This document shows positions 1 to 9,066 of a stretch of DNA of 64,000 bases, in pieces. The stretch lies in the NCBI RefSeq assembly GCF_003635045.1, contig NZ_RBXT01000001.1:496001-560000 (forward strand). The letters run 5' to 3'. Below the pieces are notes generated by a model. It was not told the origin of the DNA, did not search any database, and was given only the letters and a program-made list of their open reading frames with translations. How positions within the stretch are numbered: the first letter of the stretch is position 1; every line of letters begins with the position of its first letter. The translations under genes and the position numbers were made by a program. The stretch comes from Terracoccus luteus (GTDB lineage Bacteria > Actinomycetota > Actinomycetes > Actinomycetales > Dermatophilaceae).

Positions 1-240
1 GTAGCGGGCCATGCAGTCGGTGTGGGTGTAGCTGAAGACGTGGCCGACGTGCAGGCTCCCGGATGCCGTCGGGGGCGGGGTGTCGATGGCGAACACCTGG
101 TCGCGGGGCAGTCCGAGCGCCCGCTCGCGGTCGAAGGTGTAGGTGCCCGCGTCGGCCCATACCTGCATCCACTTCTCCTCGAGGCCGTCGAGCGTCGGCC
201 GCTCGGGGATCGAGGTCGTGGGGGCAGGGGTGTCGGTCAT
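1..240 (-). CDS. valS: Valyl-tRNA synthetase, N-terminal part (cut by window edge)
   Basis: These are the first 80 codons of valyl-tRNA synthetase, the cytoplasmic enzyme that charges tRNA-Val; the gene runs leftward out of the window. The reverse strand encodes PPPTASGSLHVGHVFSY, which carries the class I HIGH signature as HVGH in the context typical of ValS. The ATG follows a Shine-Dalgarno-like GGAAGG nine bases upstream. It diverges from plsC with 82 bases between the starts. A copy of the GGATGCCG motif (61-68) is written in frame as GCA-TCC (Ala-Ser). The rest of the enzyme cannot be judged from here. Confidence 0.93.
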   Translation of the reverse strand, partial: MTDTPAPTTSIPERPTLDGLEEKWMQVWADAGTYTFDRERALGLPRDQVFAIDTPPPTASGSLHVGHVFSYTHTDCMARY

Positions 241-322
241 GGGGTCGATCCTTCCACGGCCCCGACGCTGCCCTCGACCGGCTTTCGCGCGGGCCGACGG
301 GCGGCAGGGCAGAGTGGGCGCC

Positions 323-1102
323 ATGGAGCCGCTCTACTCGTCCGTCGTCGCCTTCGCGGGTGGCGTCTTCGCCATGCAGCGGCTGCGCTTCACCATCGTC
401 GGGGCGCAGAACCTGCCGCGCACCGGGGGAGCGGTCGTCGCGGTCAACCACATCAGCTACTTCGACTTCGCCTACGCGGGCTGGGCGGCGCGGGCGTCGG
501 GGCGGCACATCCGCTTCCTCGCCAAGGAGGCGGTGTTCCGCCACCCGGTGGGCGGCCCGCTCATGCGCGGCATGCGGCACATCCCCGTCGACCGCGAGGC
601 GGGTGCCGCCTCCTACGACGCCGCGGTGGCCGCGCTGCGCGCCGGGGAGGTCGTCGGCGTCTTCCCCGAGGCCACGACGTCGCGCTCGTTCGAGCTCAAG
701 GAGTTCAAGCTCGGGGTGGCCCGCATGGCCGCCGAGGCGGGCGTGCCGATCGTGCCCCTCGTCGTGTGGGGCTCGCAGCGGGTCTGGAGCAAGGGGCTGC
801 CCCGGCGCCTCGGCCCGTCGCGGCTGCCGGTGACGGTCATCGTCGGCGAGCCGGTGCACGTCGCGCCCGAGGAGGACCCGGCCGCGGTGACCCGGCGCTA
901 CCGCGCGGTCATGGCCGAGCAGCTCGAGACCGCCCAGCGGGGTTACGAGCCGCTGAGCGGGCCCGACCTGCGCTACCTGCCCGCCCGGCTCGGCGGCACC
1001 GCACCGACGCTCGAGGAGGCGGGGCGGATCGAGGAGGTCGAGGCAGCGCGCCGTCGGCGTGACCGGGAACGCCGGCTCGGGCGCGAGGGCGGGGCCGGGT
1101 AG
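323..1102 (+). CDS. plsC: 1-acylglycerol-3-phosphate O-acyltransferase (PlsC family)
   Basis: This 259-residue member of the PlsC/LPLAT family would transfer an acyl chain to lysophosphatidic acid at the inner face of the membrane during phospholipid synthesis. The acceptor motif NHISYFD (NHx4D) is intact. The second block reads FPEATTS instead of the usual FPEGTRS, a conservative but noticeable change. I chose ATG 323 because homology begins there and CAGAGT lies seven bases upstream (310-315), a near match to the leaderless promoter pattern of this window; a longer in-frame reading from 143 has no family similarity at its start. The Arg/Glu-rich C-terminal tail is probably disordered. Its stop codon overlaps the -10 of the next gene. 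Confidence 0.88.
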   Translation: MEPLYSSVVAFAGGVFAMQRLRFTIVGAQNLPRTGGAVVAVNHISYFDFAYAGWAARASGRHIRFLAKEAVFRHPVGGPLMRGMRHIPVDREAGAASYDAAVAALRAGEVVGVFPEATTSRSFELKEFKLGVARMAAEAGVPIVPLVVWGSQRVWSKGLPRRLGPSRLPVTVIVGEPVHVAPEEDPAAVTRRYRAVMAEQLETAQRGYEPLSGPDLRYLPARLGGTAPTLEEAGRIEEVEAARRRRDRERRLGREGGAG

Positions 1103-1105
1103 CCT
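1100..1105 (+). promoter_or_regulatory. -10 element TAGCCT for a leaderless DUF2344 gene
   Basis: TAGCCT lies seven bases before ATG 1113, so transcription would start at the start codon. The hexamer contains the TAG stop of plsC, so the genes are adjacent but separately promoted. Not tested experimentally. Confidence 0.55.
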
Positions 1106-1112
1106 GCGACCC

Positions 1113-1958
1113 ATGGCTCGACAGGCACGCCAGCGGGTCCCCGAGGGGCCGGCCCCCGACCCGGCGGTGCAGAAGCTGCGCATCCGGTACACGAAGCGGG
1201 GGCGGCTGCGCTTCACCTCGAGCCGCGACTTCCAGCGGGCCCTCGAGCGGGCGCTGCGCCGGGCCGACGTGCCCATGGCCTTCAGCGCCGGCTTCCACCC
1301 CCACCCGAAGATCAGCTACGCCAACGCCGCCGCCACGGGCACGGCGAGCGAGGCGGAGTACGTCGAGATCAGCGTCACCCGCCGCGTCGACCCCGAGTCG
1401 GTGCGCGTCGCCCTCGACGAGGCCCTGCCCGACGGCATCGACATCGAGGAGGTCGTCGAGGCCGCCCCCGGTGCCCTCGCCGACCGGCTCGAGGCGAGCG
1501 CGTGGCACCTCGAGTTCCAGGGCGTCGACAGCACGACGCTGACGGATGCCGTGGAGCGCCTTCTCGCGCTCGAGCGCGCCGACGTCACCCGCATGACGAA
1601 GTCGGGGCCGCGCACGTTCGACGTCCGCGGGGCCGTCGTCTCCACCTCCGTCACCGCGCCTGCGGAGGGGGAGGCGTTGTCCACCGGGGCCGCGTCGCTC
1701 GTCGCATCCGGGGGTGACTGTGCGATACTGCGCATGGTCGTACGGCACACCACACCTGCCGTCCGCCCCGACGACATTCTGACCGCGCTGCGTGAGATCG
1801 CCGATCTGCAGCCTCCGCGCCCACCCCTGGTGACGCGTCTGGCGCAGGGACCGCTCGACACCGCATCCGCGAGGGTGGCTGATCCACTGGCTGCCGACGA
1901 GAACGCCGCCGGCACTGAGCACGGGGCCGCGCCCAGCGCGAACCGCGCCCAGCTGTAA
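1113..1958 (+). CDS. DUF2344 (TIGR03936) radical-SAM-linked protein
   Basis: This 281-residue protein belongs to the DUF2344/TIGR03936 family. In other bacteria the domain is often fused to, or encoded beside, a radical SAM protein; in actinobacteria it commonly stands alone just before the RNase E/G gene, as here. The hallmark N-terminal stretch is LRIRYTKRGRLRFTSSRDF, followed by FSAGFHPHPKISYANA. The molecular function is not established; the constant link to rne suggests RNA processing (inference). I chose ATG 1113 over upstream in-frame starts because of the -10 element seven bases before it and because conservation begins soon after. The C-terminal ~60 residues are low complexity. Confidence 0.85.
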   Translation: MARQARQRVPEGPAPDPAVQKLRIRYTKRGRLRFTSSRDFQRALERALRRADVPMAFSAGFHPHPKISYANAAATGTASEAEYVEISVTRRVDPESVRVALDEALPDGIDIEEVVEAAPGALADRLEASAWHLEFQGVDSTTLTDAVERLLALERADVTRMTKSGPRTFDVRGAVVSTSVTAPAEGEALSTGAASLVASGGDCAILRMVVRHTTPAVRPDDILTALREIADLQPPRPPLVTRLAQGPLDTASARVADPLAADENAAGTEHGAAPSANRAQL

Positions 1959-2072
1959 GAACTCGACTTCCGCCCCGCCGCTCCCGCAGCGGGTCGACCA
2001 CGACCGTGCTCGTGCGGTGCTGACGGCCTCGGCCGCGTGTGGGTCGGACCGCGCGTGACGAGAGGTTGCCGC

Positions 2073-5000
2073 ATGGCACCCGAGGACACCACCTCGACCG
2101 AGAACACCACGCCCGAGGCCGTCGAGGCCGTCGAGGCCCCCCAGGCCGTCGAGGCTGCGGACGCCGCCCCGGCGCCCCGCAAGCGCGCCGCGGCCCGCCG
2201 CGTCACGAAGAAGGCCGCCGCGCCGCGCACGAGCCGTGCCCGCAAGGCCGCGGAGCCGGAGGTCGCATCGGACCCCACCACCGGAACCGACGGCCCGCCC
2301 GTCGACGCTCCGTCCGACGCAGGCTCCGAGCCCACCCTCGAGCCCACCCTCGAGCCCACCCTCGAGCCCACCCTCGAGCCCACCGTCGGTACGGACGAGC
2401 CGGTCGCCGGGGCCCCGACCAAGCGCGCCACGCGCAAGAGCGCCGGGACGACCAAGGCGGCGAAGGCCGCCACGGGCACGACCAAGGCGGCGACCACGAA
2501 GGCCGCCAAGACGGCCAAGGCCGCCAAGACCCCCTCCACGCGCCCCTCCCGGGCGCGCAAGACGGCCGTGTCCCCGGAGGGCGTCGACGCCCCCGCCACG
2601 CTCGACGGGCTCGACGCCCTCGCGACGCCCGGGACCGCCCCCGAGACGACTGCCACGACCGCGGAGCCCACCGGCGCGCCCCTGGCCGACGAGGCCCTGC
2701 TCGCCCTTCCGGCCGACGAGGTCGACGAGGACGCCGCCGTCGAGGCCGCGCCCTCCGTGGAGGAGGACCGCGCCGCGGCCGCCGTCCAGGAGCTGCTGGC
2801 CTCCCGTGGAGCCGATCCCGCCGGGCCGGACGCCCCCGTCGAGGACGCCGACGCCGAGACCGACGGCCTCCCCGTCGACCCCCTCGGGCGCACCGACGCG
2901 GCGGACCGCTCCGGGGAGCCCACCCCGGCGGAGGCGGCCGCCGTCCCCAGCTTCAGCGTCCTCTTCCAGGCTCCCGACGAGGGCAAGCCCCGCCGCCGCC
3001 GGGCCACCCGCCCCGCCGGCTCCGTCTCCACCCCCGCCACGAGCGAGCCGGCGCCGGCCGCGCAGGCGGGCGACCCGGCATCCGGGCGGCTCGAGGCCAC
3101 GAGCCGGACCGCTCCGGCCGTCACGGCGGACGACGTCGTCGACACGCAGGACGCGCCCGACGAGACCACCGACACGACCGACACCACGGAGCGCTCCGAG
3201 CGCTCCGAGCGCACGGACGACGGCGACACGCCCCGCCGCTCCCGCCGCCGCCGTGGGGGCAAGGGCCGCCGTGGACGGGGCCAGGACGACGCCACCGACC
3301 GTGACGAGCAGGACGACCGCGACGAGCGGGACGACCGCGACGGCCGCGACGGCCGCGACGACACCGGCCCCCAGGGCTCCGACGACGCCACGGGCGACGC
3401 CGAGGGTCGCGACACCTCCGGCACCACCGACGACTCCGACCTGGGGTCCGACAGCGGCTCCGACAGCGGCTCCGACAGCGCCTCGGAGACCGGTGGCGGG
3501 CGTGGACGCTCGCGCCGCCGCCGCTCCGGTGGTGAGCGCGCTGAGCGGTCCAACCGCGGCGACGCGGGCGGCGACCGGCAGGACGACGAGGGCAGCGCCC
3601 AGGGTGACCGTTCCGACCGGTCCGACGACGAGCGCGACGAGACGACCGACGACGAGAGCGCCTCGACCCGGCGCCGCCGCCGGCGCCGTCGTGCCGGCGG
3701 GTCCGGTGACGCGGGCGACGACAGCCCCAACGTGACGACCCGGGTGCGCCAGCCGCGCGGCCAGAGCGACGAGCCGGTCGCCGTCAAGGGTTCGACCCGG
3801 CTCGAGGCGAAGAAGCAGCGCCGCCGCGAGGGCCGCGAGGCCGGTCGACGCCGCACGATCATCACCGAGGCCGAGTTCCTCGCCCGCCGCGAGGCGGTCG
3901 ACCGCGTCATGGTCGTACGCAACAAGGACGGCCGCACCCAGATGGGCGTCCTCGAGGACGGCGTCCTCGTCGAGCACTACATCGACCAGGCCACGAGCGT
4001 GTCGATGGCCGGCAACATCTACCTCGGCCGCGTGCAGAACGTGCTGCCCTCGATGGAGGCGGCGTTCGTCGACATCGGCAAGGGTCGCAACGCCGTGCTC
4101 TACGCCGGTGAGGTGAACTGGGACGCCGCGGGCCTGGAGAGCAACCAGCCCAAGCGCATCGAGAACGCGCTCAGCTCGGGCCAGAGCGTGCTCGTGCAGG
4201 TGACGAAGGACCCGATCGGGCACAAGGGCGCGCGGCTCACGTCGCAGATCTCGTTGCCGGGCCGCTACCTCGTCTACGTGCCGAACAGCTCGATGACCGG
4301 CATCAGCCGCAAGCTGCCCGACACCGAGCGCGCCCGCCTCAAGAAGATCCTGCGCGACGTCGTGCCGGACACCGCCGGCGTCATCGTGCGCACCGCGGCG
4401 GAGGGTGCGAGCGAGGCCGAGCTGCGGGCCGACGTCGAGCGCCTCACGGCGACGTGGGAGCAGATCCAGGCCCAGGCCGAGGAGGCCACCACCCCGCGCG
4501 CCGGCAAGAGCAAGGGCCGCAAGAAGAACGGTGCGTCCGGGAGCGCCGCCGACGGCAAGGCGCCGATGCTCCTGCACGGCGAGCCCGACCTCACGGTGCG
4601 CGTCATCCGCGACGTCTTCAACGAGGACTTCCGCCAGCTCGTCGTCGCCGGCGATCAGGCGTGGGACGAGATCCACCCCTACATCTCCTCCGTCGCCCCC
4701 GACCTCGCCGACCGGGTGACGCAGTGGACGGGTCCGGACGACCTCTTCACCCACCACCGGGTCGACGAGCAGCTGGCCAAGGCGATGGACCGCAAGGTCT
4801 GGCTGCCGAGCGGCGGCTCCCTCGTCATCGACCGCACCGAGGCGATGACGGTCGTCGACGTCAACACCGGCAAGTTCGTCGGCTCGGGCGGCAACCTCGA
4901 GGAGACCGTCACCAAGAACAACATCGAGGCGGCCGAGGAGATCGTGCGCCAGCTGCGGCTGCGCGACATCGGCGGCATCATCGTCGTCGACTTCATCGAC

Positions 5001-6008
5001 ATGGTGCTCGAGAGCAACCGCGACCTCGTCGTCCGTCGCCTCCTCGAGTGCCTCGGCCGCGACCGCACGAAGCACCAGGTGGCCGAGGTGACCTCGCTCG
5101 GGCTCGTGCAGATGACCCGCAAGCGGGTCGGGTCGGGCCTCATCGAGGTCTTCGGCGAGACGTGCGAGCACTGCAACGGCCGCGGCTTCATCATCCACTC
5201 GGAGCCGGTCGACAAGGGCGCCCACCCGGCGCCGTCCGCGTCGTCGACCTCGTCGTCCTCGCAGTCGTCGTCGGATGCCGGGGGGGCCCGTGGGCGTCGC
5301 GGTGGCCGTTCGGGTCAGTCGGGCCAGTCGGACGACCGCTCCGGTGGCCAGCACGGCAACGGCCAGCACGGCAACGGCCAGCACGGCAACGGCCAGCACG
5401 GCAACGGCGCGCACGGCAACGGCGCGCACGGCAACGGCGCGCACGGCAACGGCGCGCACGGCAACGGCGCGCACGGCAACGGCGCGCACGGCAACGGGCA
5501 GCAGGGCGGCGCCGACGGCCAGCACGGCAACGGTCAGGCCGACCGCACCGAGTCGTCGCGACCCGCCACCGGGCCCACCGCGGCCCAGATCGCCGCGGCC
5601 GCGCACGCCGCCGCCCTCAAGACCGCGGCCCTGACCGCGACCCTCGAGAGCGGCACCGGCGGCGACCACGGAGACCACGGCGCCGAGGGTGCCCAGGGTG
5701 CCGAGGGTCACGAGCAGTCCTTCCCGGACGACACCGGGCCCTGGTCCGGCGTCGATGCACCCGCTCCGGGCACGGCCGACGAGCCCGTGTCGGCCCGCAT
5801 CGAGGGCGCGACCCTCGAGCAGGTCGACGTCGAGCAGGGGGCGTCCGCCCGGCCGGAGCCCGTGCACCAGCCCGAGCCCACGCCCGCGCAGGAGCCGGTG
5901 CAGCAGACCGAGCCGGAGCCCGTGCCGACGCCCGTCCGCGGTCGTCGCAAGCGTGGCCGCGTGGTCGCCCCGGCCGGCCCGCCCGGCGGCGCCGTCCAGC
6001 AGGACTGA
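2073..6008 (+). CDS. rne: Ribonuclease E/G with long low-complexity extensions
   Basis: An endoribonuclease for mRNA decay and rRNA/tRNA maturation, 1311 residues, very long for the family because of added disordered regions. Residues 1-610 are an Ala/Pro/charged extension containing a fourfold TLEP repeat (about 2335-2385). The catalytic half starts near residue 613 with an S1 domain. The two metal-binding aspartates are in VVDVNTGKF (D929) and IVVDFIDM (D973). The zinc-link motif is CEHCNGRG (C1031, C1034). The C-terminal extension has tandem QHGNG/AHGNG repeats and a basic tail GRRKRGR. ATG 2073 follows GAGAGG; GTG 2037 is an alternative. It precedes rplU-rpmA-obgE, a conserved actinobacterial order. 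Confidence 0.95.
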   Translation: MAPEDTTSTENTTPEAVEAVEAPQAVEAADAAPAPRKRAAARRVTKKAAAPRTSRARKAAEPEVASDPTTGTDGPPVDAPSDAGSEPTLEPTLEPTLEPTLEPTVGTDEPVAGAPTKRATRKSAGTTKAAKAATGTTKAATTKAAKTAKAAKTPSTRPSRARKTAVSPEGVDAPATLDGLDALATPGTAPETTATTAEPTGAPLADEALLALPADEVDEDAAVEAAPSVEEDRAAAAVQELLASRGADPAGPDAPVEDADAETDGLPVDPLGRTDAADRSGEPTPAEAAAVPSFSVLFQAPDEGKPRRRRATRPAGSVSTPATSEPAPAAQAGDPASGRLEATSRTAPAVTADDVVDTQDAPDETTDTTDTTERSERSERTDDGDTPRRSRRRRGGKGRRGRGQDDATDRDEQDDRDERDDRDGRDGRDDTGPQGSDDATGDAEGRDTSGTTDDSDLGSDSGSDSGSDSASETGGGRGRSRRRRSGGERAERSNRGDAGGDRQDDEGSAQGDRSDRSDDERDETTDDESASTRRRRRRRRAGGSGDAGDDSPNVTTRVRQPRGQSDEPVAVKGSTRLEAKKQRRREGREAGRRRTIITEAEFLARREAVDRVMVVRNKDGRTQMGVLEDGVLVEHYIDQATSVSMAGNIYLGRVQNVLPSMEAAFVDIGKGRNAVLYAGEVNWDAAGLESNQPKRIENALSSGQSVLVQVTKDPIGHKGARLTSQISLPGRYLVYVPNSSMTGISRKLPDTERARLKKILRDVVPDTAGVIVRTAAEGASEAELRADVERLTATWEQIQAQAEEATTPRAGKSKGRKKNGASGSAADGKAPMLLHGEPDLTVRVIRDVFNEDFRQLVVAGDQAWDEIHPYISSVAPDLADRVTQWTGPDDLFTHHRVDEQLAKAMDRKVWLPSGGSLVIDRTEAMTVVDVNTGKFVGSGGNLEETVTKNNIEAAEEIVRQLRLRDIGGIIVVDFIDMVLESNRDLVVRRLLECLGRDRTKHQVAEVTSLGLVQMTRKRVGSGLIEVFGETCEHCNGRGFIIHSEPVDKGAHPAPSASSTSSSSQSSSDAGGARGRRGGRSGQSGQSDDRSGGQHGNGQHGNGQHGNGQHGNGAHGNGAHGNGAHGNGAHGNGAHGNGAHGNGQQGGADGQHGNGQADRTESSRPATGPTAAQIAAAAHAAALKTAALTATLESGTGGDHGDHGAEGAQGAEGHEQSFPDDTGPWSGVDAPAPGTADEPVSARIEGATLEQVDVEQGASARPEPVHQPEPTPAQEPVQQTEPEPVPTPVRGRRKRGRVVAPAGPPGGAVQQD
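5349..5508 (+). repeat. 15-bp tandem repeat coding QHGNG/AHGNG in rne
   Basis: Ten back-to-back 15-base units encode four QHGNG and then six AHGNG pentapeptides; one more QHGNG follows after a short break (5519-5533). The units are almost identical in DNA, which indicates recent slippage or unequal exchange. The product is a disordered, His-rich linker after the zinc-link of RNase E. Confidence 0.9.
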
Positions 6009-6027
6009 CCACCCGGCATCCGCCGGT

Positions 6028-6057
6028 TTGGTGCTGGCGCCCGCGTGCCGGTAATCT
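6028..6057 (+). promoter_or_regulatory. Promoter of rplU-rpmA
   Basis: TTGGTG (6028-6033) and TAATCT (6052-6057) are separated by 18 bases. Transcription would start near 6064, giving a leader of about 80 bases that contains a GGCCC/GGGCC hairpin around 6080-6100. The leader could be an autoregulatory r-protein site, but I do not recognise a known motif. Confidence 0.5.
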
Positions 6058-6144
6058 TGACGCTTGGTGCGCCCACCGGGCCCGTGTTGACGGGCCGGTA
6101 CCGAAAGTGGCGTCCGACCCCGTACTTCAGAAAGTGAGTTCGAC

Positions 6145-6453
6145 GTGTACGCGATTGTCCGCGCAGGTGGCCGCCAGGAGAAGGTCTCCGTCGGTGACAC
6201 CCTGCTCATCGACAAGGTCTCGGGCCAGGCCGGTGACGCCGTCGAGCTCACGCCCCTGCTCGTCGTCGACGGCACCACGGTGACGTCCGACGCCGACAAG
6301 CTCTCGAAGGTGTCGGTCACGGCCGAGGTGGTCAAGGCCGCCAAGGGCCCGAAGATCGTCATCATGAAGTACAAGAACAAGACCGGCTACCGCAAGCGTC
6401 AGGGCCACCGTCAGCCGCTGACCCAGGTCAAGATCACCGCCATCGACGCGTGA
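6145..6453 (+). CDS. rplU: 50S ribosomal protein L21
   Basis: A 102-residue large-subunit protein that binds 23S rRNA. It begins [18 protein letters not shown] and carries the family signature [17 protein letters not shown] near its C-terminus. The start is GTG 6145. It is first in an operon with rpmA, 39 bases downstream, and its own promoter lies after rne. Confidence 0.98.
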   Translation: MYAIVRAGGRQEKVSVGDTLLIDKVSGQAGDAVELTPLLVVDGTTVTSDADKLSKVSVTAEVVKAAKGPKIVIMKYKNKTGYRKRQGHRQPLTQVKITAIDA

Positions 6454-6492
6454 TCCGACCGGTACCCAGAGACTCCTGAGAGAAGGACTGAC

Positions 6493-6762
6493 ATGGCACA
6501 CAAGAAGGGTGCGTCCTCGACCCGCAACGGTCGCGACTCGAACGCACAGTTCCTCGGCGTCAAGCGTTTCGGTGGCCAGAAGGTCAAGGCCGGCGAGATC
6601 CTCGTCCGCCAGCGCGGCACGCACTTCCACCCCGGTGAGGGCGTCGGCCGTGGCGGCGACGACACGCTGTTCGCGCTCGTCGCGGGTGCCGTGAAGTTCG
6701 GCACCAAGCGTGGTCGCAAGACGGTCAACATCGAGCTGCCCGAGGTCGTCGGCGCCGAGTGA
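6493..6762 (+). CDS. rpmA: 50S ribosomal protein L27
   Basis: An 89-residue large-subunit protein located near the peptidyl-transferase centre. It begins [19 protein letters not shown] and contains [21 protein letters not shown], typical of L27. The ATG follows GAGAGAAGGA. It is co-transcribed with rplU and followed by a strong terminator. There is no N-terminal cleavage extension of the Firmicutes type. Confidence 0.98.
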   Translation: MAHKKGASSTRNGRDSNAQFLGVKRFGGQKVKAGEILVRQRGTHFHPGEGVGRGGDDTLFALVAGAVKFGTKRGRKTVNIELPEVVGAE

Positions 6763-6814
6763 CCACCGGTGACCGGGCGGCCTCACGGCCACCGTCACCA
6801 CACAGCTTCACCAC

Positions 6815-6845
6815 GGAAGGGCGGGCCCGAGCGGCCCGCCCTTCC
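6815..6845 (+). terminator. Terminator after rpmA
   Basis: A perfect 13-bp stem (6815-6827 with 6833-6845, GGAAGGGCGGGCC and its complement) with a five-base loop. There is no U tract, as is common in actinobacteria. Confidence 0.75.
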
Positions 6846-6861
6846 GCGTTCCCGGCCCACC

Positions 6862-6905
6862 CGGCATCCGGTCGCCGCGCCACCCGCGCGAGCGCGAGGA
6901 TGCCG
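6862..6905. repeat. Inverted pair of the GGATGCCG motif before obgE
   Basis: CGGCATCCG at 6862-6870 and GGATGCCG at 6898-6905 face each other across 27 bases in the rpmA-obgE gap, forming a potential hairpin just upstream of the obgE start. Confidence 0.7.
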
Positions 6906-6938
6906 GGGAGCCACCCCCATCTGGAAGAGTGACCTCTC

Positions 6939-8477
6939 ATGGCAGTGACCTTCGTCGACCGAGTCGTGCTGCACCTCAGCGCCGGATCGGGCGGACACGG
7001 CGTCGCGTCGGTCAAGCGCGAGAAGTTCAAGCCGCTCGGCGGCCCCGACGGCGGCAACGGCGGGCGCGGAGGGTCGGTCGTGCTGCGGGTCGACCCGCAG
7101 GCGACGACGCTGCTCGACTACCACCGCCACCCGCACCGCGCCGCCTCGAACGGCAAGCCCGGCGCCGGTGACGAGCGCAACGGCGCCGACGGCGAGGACC
7201 TCGTGCTGCCGGTGCCCGAGGGCACCGTCGTCAAGGACTCCGAGGGACGCATCATCGTCGACCTCGTCGGCATGGGCACGGAGCACGTCATCGCCGCCGG
7301 CGGTCGCGGCGGCCTCGGCAACCGGGCCCTCAGCTCGGCCCGTCGCCGGGCGCCCGGGTTCGCGCTGCTGGGCGAGCCGGGGGAGGACATCGACGTCGTG
7401 CTCGAGCTGAAGTCGCTCGCCGACGTCGCCCTCATCGGCTTCCCGAGCGCCGGCAAGAGCTCGCTGGTCTCGGTGCTGTCGGCGGCCCGGCCCAAGATCG
7501 CCGACTACCCCTTCACCACGCTCGTGCCCAACCTCGGTGTCGTCACCGCCGGCACCGCCCGCTTCACCGTCGCCGACGTGCCCGGGCTCATCCCCGGCGC
7601 GCACGAGGGCAAGGGGCTGGGCCTGGAGTTCCTGCGCCACGTCGAGCGCTGCTCGGTGCTCGTGCACGTCATCGACTGCGCCACCCTCGAGCCCGGCCGC
7701 GACCCGATGACCGACCTCGACGTCATCGAGAACGAGCTCGCGCTCTACGTGCCCGACGCCGACCTCGGTGGCCGCCCGCTCGCCGAGCGCACCCGCATCG
7801 TCGTGCTCAACAAGGCCGACGTGCCCGAGGCACGCGACCTCGCCGAGATGGTCAAGCCCGACCTCGAGGCCCGGGGCATCGAGGTGTTCGTCGTCTCGGC
7901 CGTCGCCCACCAGGGACTGCGCGAGCTGACCTTCGCGATGGCCCGGCACGTCGAGGCCGCCCGCCGCGAGATCGAGGCGGAGGCCGCCGTGCCCCAGCGG
8001 GTCGTGCTGCGCCCCCGGTCGGTCGACGACAAGGGCTTCGCCGTGGCCCGCGAGAGCGGCGCCGACGGCGACTTCTACCGCATCACCGGCGACCGCCCGG
8101 TGCGCTGGGTGCACCAGACCGACTTCAGCAACGACGAGGCCGTCGGCTACCTCGCCGACCGGCTCGGCCGCCTCGGCGTCGAGGACGAGCTGTTCAAGGT
8201 GGGGGCCGTCGCCGGAGACACGGTCGTCATCGGCACCGGTGACAACGCCGTCGTCTTCGACTGGGAGCCGACGCTGCAGGCCGGCGCCGAGCTGCTCGGC
8301 AGCCGCGGCACCGACCTGCGCCTGAGCGAGGGCTCGCGCCCGACCCGCGACGAGAAGCGCGAGGCCCAGCGCGACCGGTACGCCGCCCGCGCCGCGACGC
8401 AGGACGAGCTCGAGGCCGAGCGCCGGGCCGGTCTGTGGCAGCTGCGCGAGGAGGGCGACGACACCGAGGGTCGCTGA
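6939..8477 (+). CDS. obgE: GTPase ObgE/CgtA
   Basis: An essential GTPase that associates with the 50S subunit and links ribosome assembly to growth state; 512 residues. Residues 1-160 are the glycine-rich Obg fold ([11 protein letters not shown]). The G domain follows, with G1 GFPSAGKSS at 167-175, then DYPFTT, DVPGLI (G3) and NKAD (G4). The C-terminal part is the OCT domain seen in Gram-positive Obg proteins, followed by a charged tail. The product begins [13 protein letters not shown]. It sits in the conserved rplU-rpmA-obg order but after its own terminator. Five 10-base repeats start at its last codons. Confidence 0.97.
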   Translation: MAVTFVDRVVLHLSAGSGGHGVASVKREKFKPLGGPDGGNGGRGGSVVLRVDPQATTLLDYHRHPHRAASNGKPGAGDERNGADGEDLVLPVPEGTVVKDSEGRIIVDLVGMGTEHVIAAGGRGGLGNRALSSARRRAPGFALLGEPGEDIDVVLELKSLADVALIGFPSAGKSSLVSVLSAARPKIADYPFTTLVPNLGVVTAGTARFTVADVPGLIPGAHEGKGLGLEFLRHVERCSVLVHVIDCATLEPGRDPMTDLDVIENELALYVPDADLGGRPLAERTRIVVLNKADVPEARDLAEMVKPDLEARGIEVFVVSAVAHQGLRELTFAMARHVEAARREIEAEAAVPQRVVLRPRSVDDKGFAVARESGADGDFYRITGDRPVRWVHQTDFSNDEAVGYLADRLGRLGVEDELFKVGAVAGDTVVIGTGDNAVVFDWEPTLQAGAELLGSRGTDLRLSEGSRPTRDEKREAQRDRYAARAATQDELEAERRAGLWQLREEGDDTEGR

Positions 8478-8520
8478 GGGTCGCTCGGGATCGCTCGGGA
8501 TCGCTCGGGGTCGCTGACGG
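8471..8520 (+). repeat. Five 10-bp repeats spanning the obgE stop
   Basis: Five consecutive 10-base units beginning TCGCT start at 8471, 8481, 8491, 8501 and 8511. The first carries the obgE TGA and the last carries another TGA. Confidence 0.8.
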
Positions 8521-8549
8521 TCACCGACGGGTCGGCGCCGGCCCGGCCC

Positions 8550-8570
8550 GCCCACCGGCATCCGGTGGGC
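8550..8570. terminator. Hairpin after obgE built around the GGATGCCG motif
   Basis: GCCCACCGG (8550-8558) and CCGGTGGGC (8562-8570) form a perfect 9-bp stem with CAT as the loop, so the motif CGGCATCCG (8556-8564) is centred on the loop. No T run follows. Confidence 0.6.
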
Positions 8571-8733
8571 GGCCGGCAGCGGGAGGGACACCTCGTCCGG
8601 GCGGACACCCCGTCGGGTGAATCACCCGGTCACGCAACGCGATCGGGTGCCCCGCGTCCCACCGTGGGCGTTCACTTTCCTCCACAATGACGGGGCCGGG
8701 CACCGCGCCCGCATCGCCGACGGAGGTGACCCC

Positions 8734-9066
8734 GTGAGCAACGTTGCTCCAGATGCACCCGACGACCCGAACGTCGTCATGCAGAACTCGGACGAGTTCG
8801 CAGAGCTGAGAACCAGGTTCCGCAAGTTCGTCTTCCCGATGACCGCCGGGTTCCTCGCCTGGTACTTCCTCTACGTGTTCCTCGCCGTCTTCGCCAAGGG
8901 CTTCATGGGCACACGGGTCGTCGGCAACGTCACCTGGGGCCTGATCCTCGGCCTCCTGCAGTTCGTCACGACCTTCGCCATCACGATGATCTACGTGCGG
9001 TGGGCCGGCCGTGAGTTCGACCCGCGCGCCGAGAAGCTCGCCCGTCGCATCGGTGGCCGGCAGTGA
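8734..9066 (+). CDS. DUF485 membrane protein (YjcH-like)
   Basis: A 110-residue inner-membrane protein of the DUF485 family, which is nearly always encoded immediately before an acetate/solute-sodium symporter, as here. Two hydrophobic helices are visible: FVFPMTAGFLAWYFLYVFLA and a second around LILGLLQFVTTFAITMIY. It ends with a charged cytoplasmic tail. GTG 8734 is preceded by GGAGGTGA, an ideal ribosome binding site; an upstream in-frame reading lacks one. Its stop overlaps the next start (GTGA), so the pair is translationally coupled. The role is accessory to the symporter (inference). Confidence 0.88.
   Translation: MSNVAPDAPDDPNVVMQNSDEFAELRTRFRKFVFPMTAGFLAWYFLYVFLAVFAKGFMGTRVVGNVTWGLILGLLQFVTTFAITMIYVRWAGREFDPRAEKLARRIGGRQ

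Noticed and set aside
5349-5508. Regular 15-bp repeats as a possible CRISPR array
   Set aside because: Units are contiguous without spacers and in frame within rne; no cas genes are near.
909-6380. 1823-codon reverse open frame opposite rne and neighbours
   Set aside because: It is an antisense frame of a GC-rich region with third-position bias; the translation is low-complexity and shows no domain, while the forward genes are clearly real.
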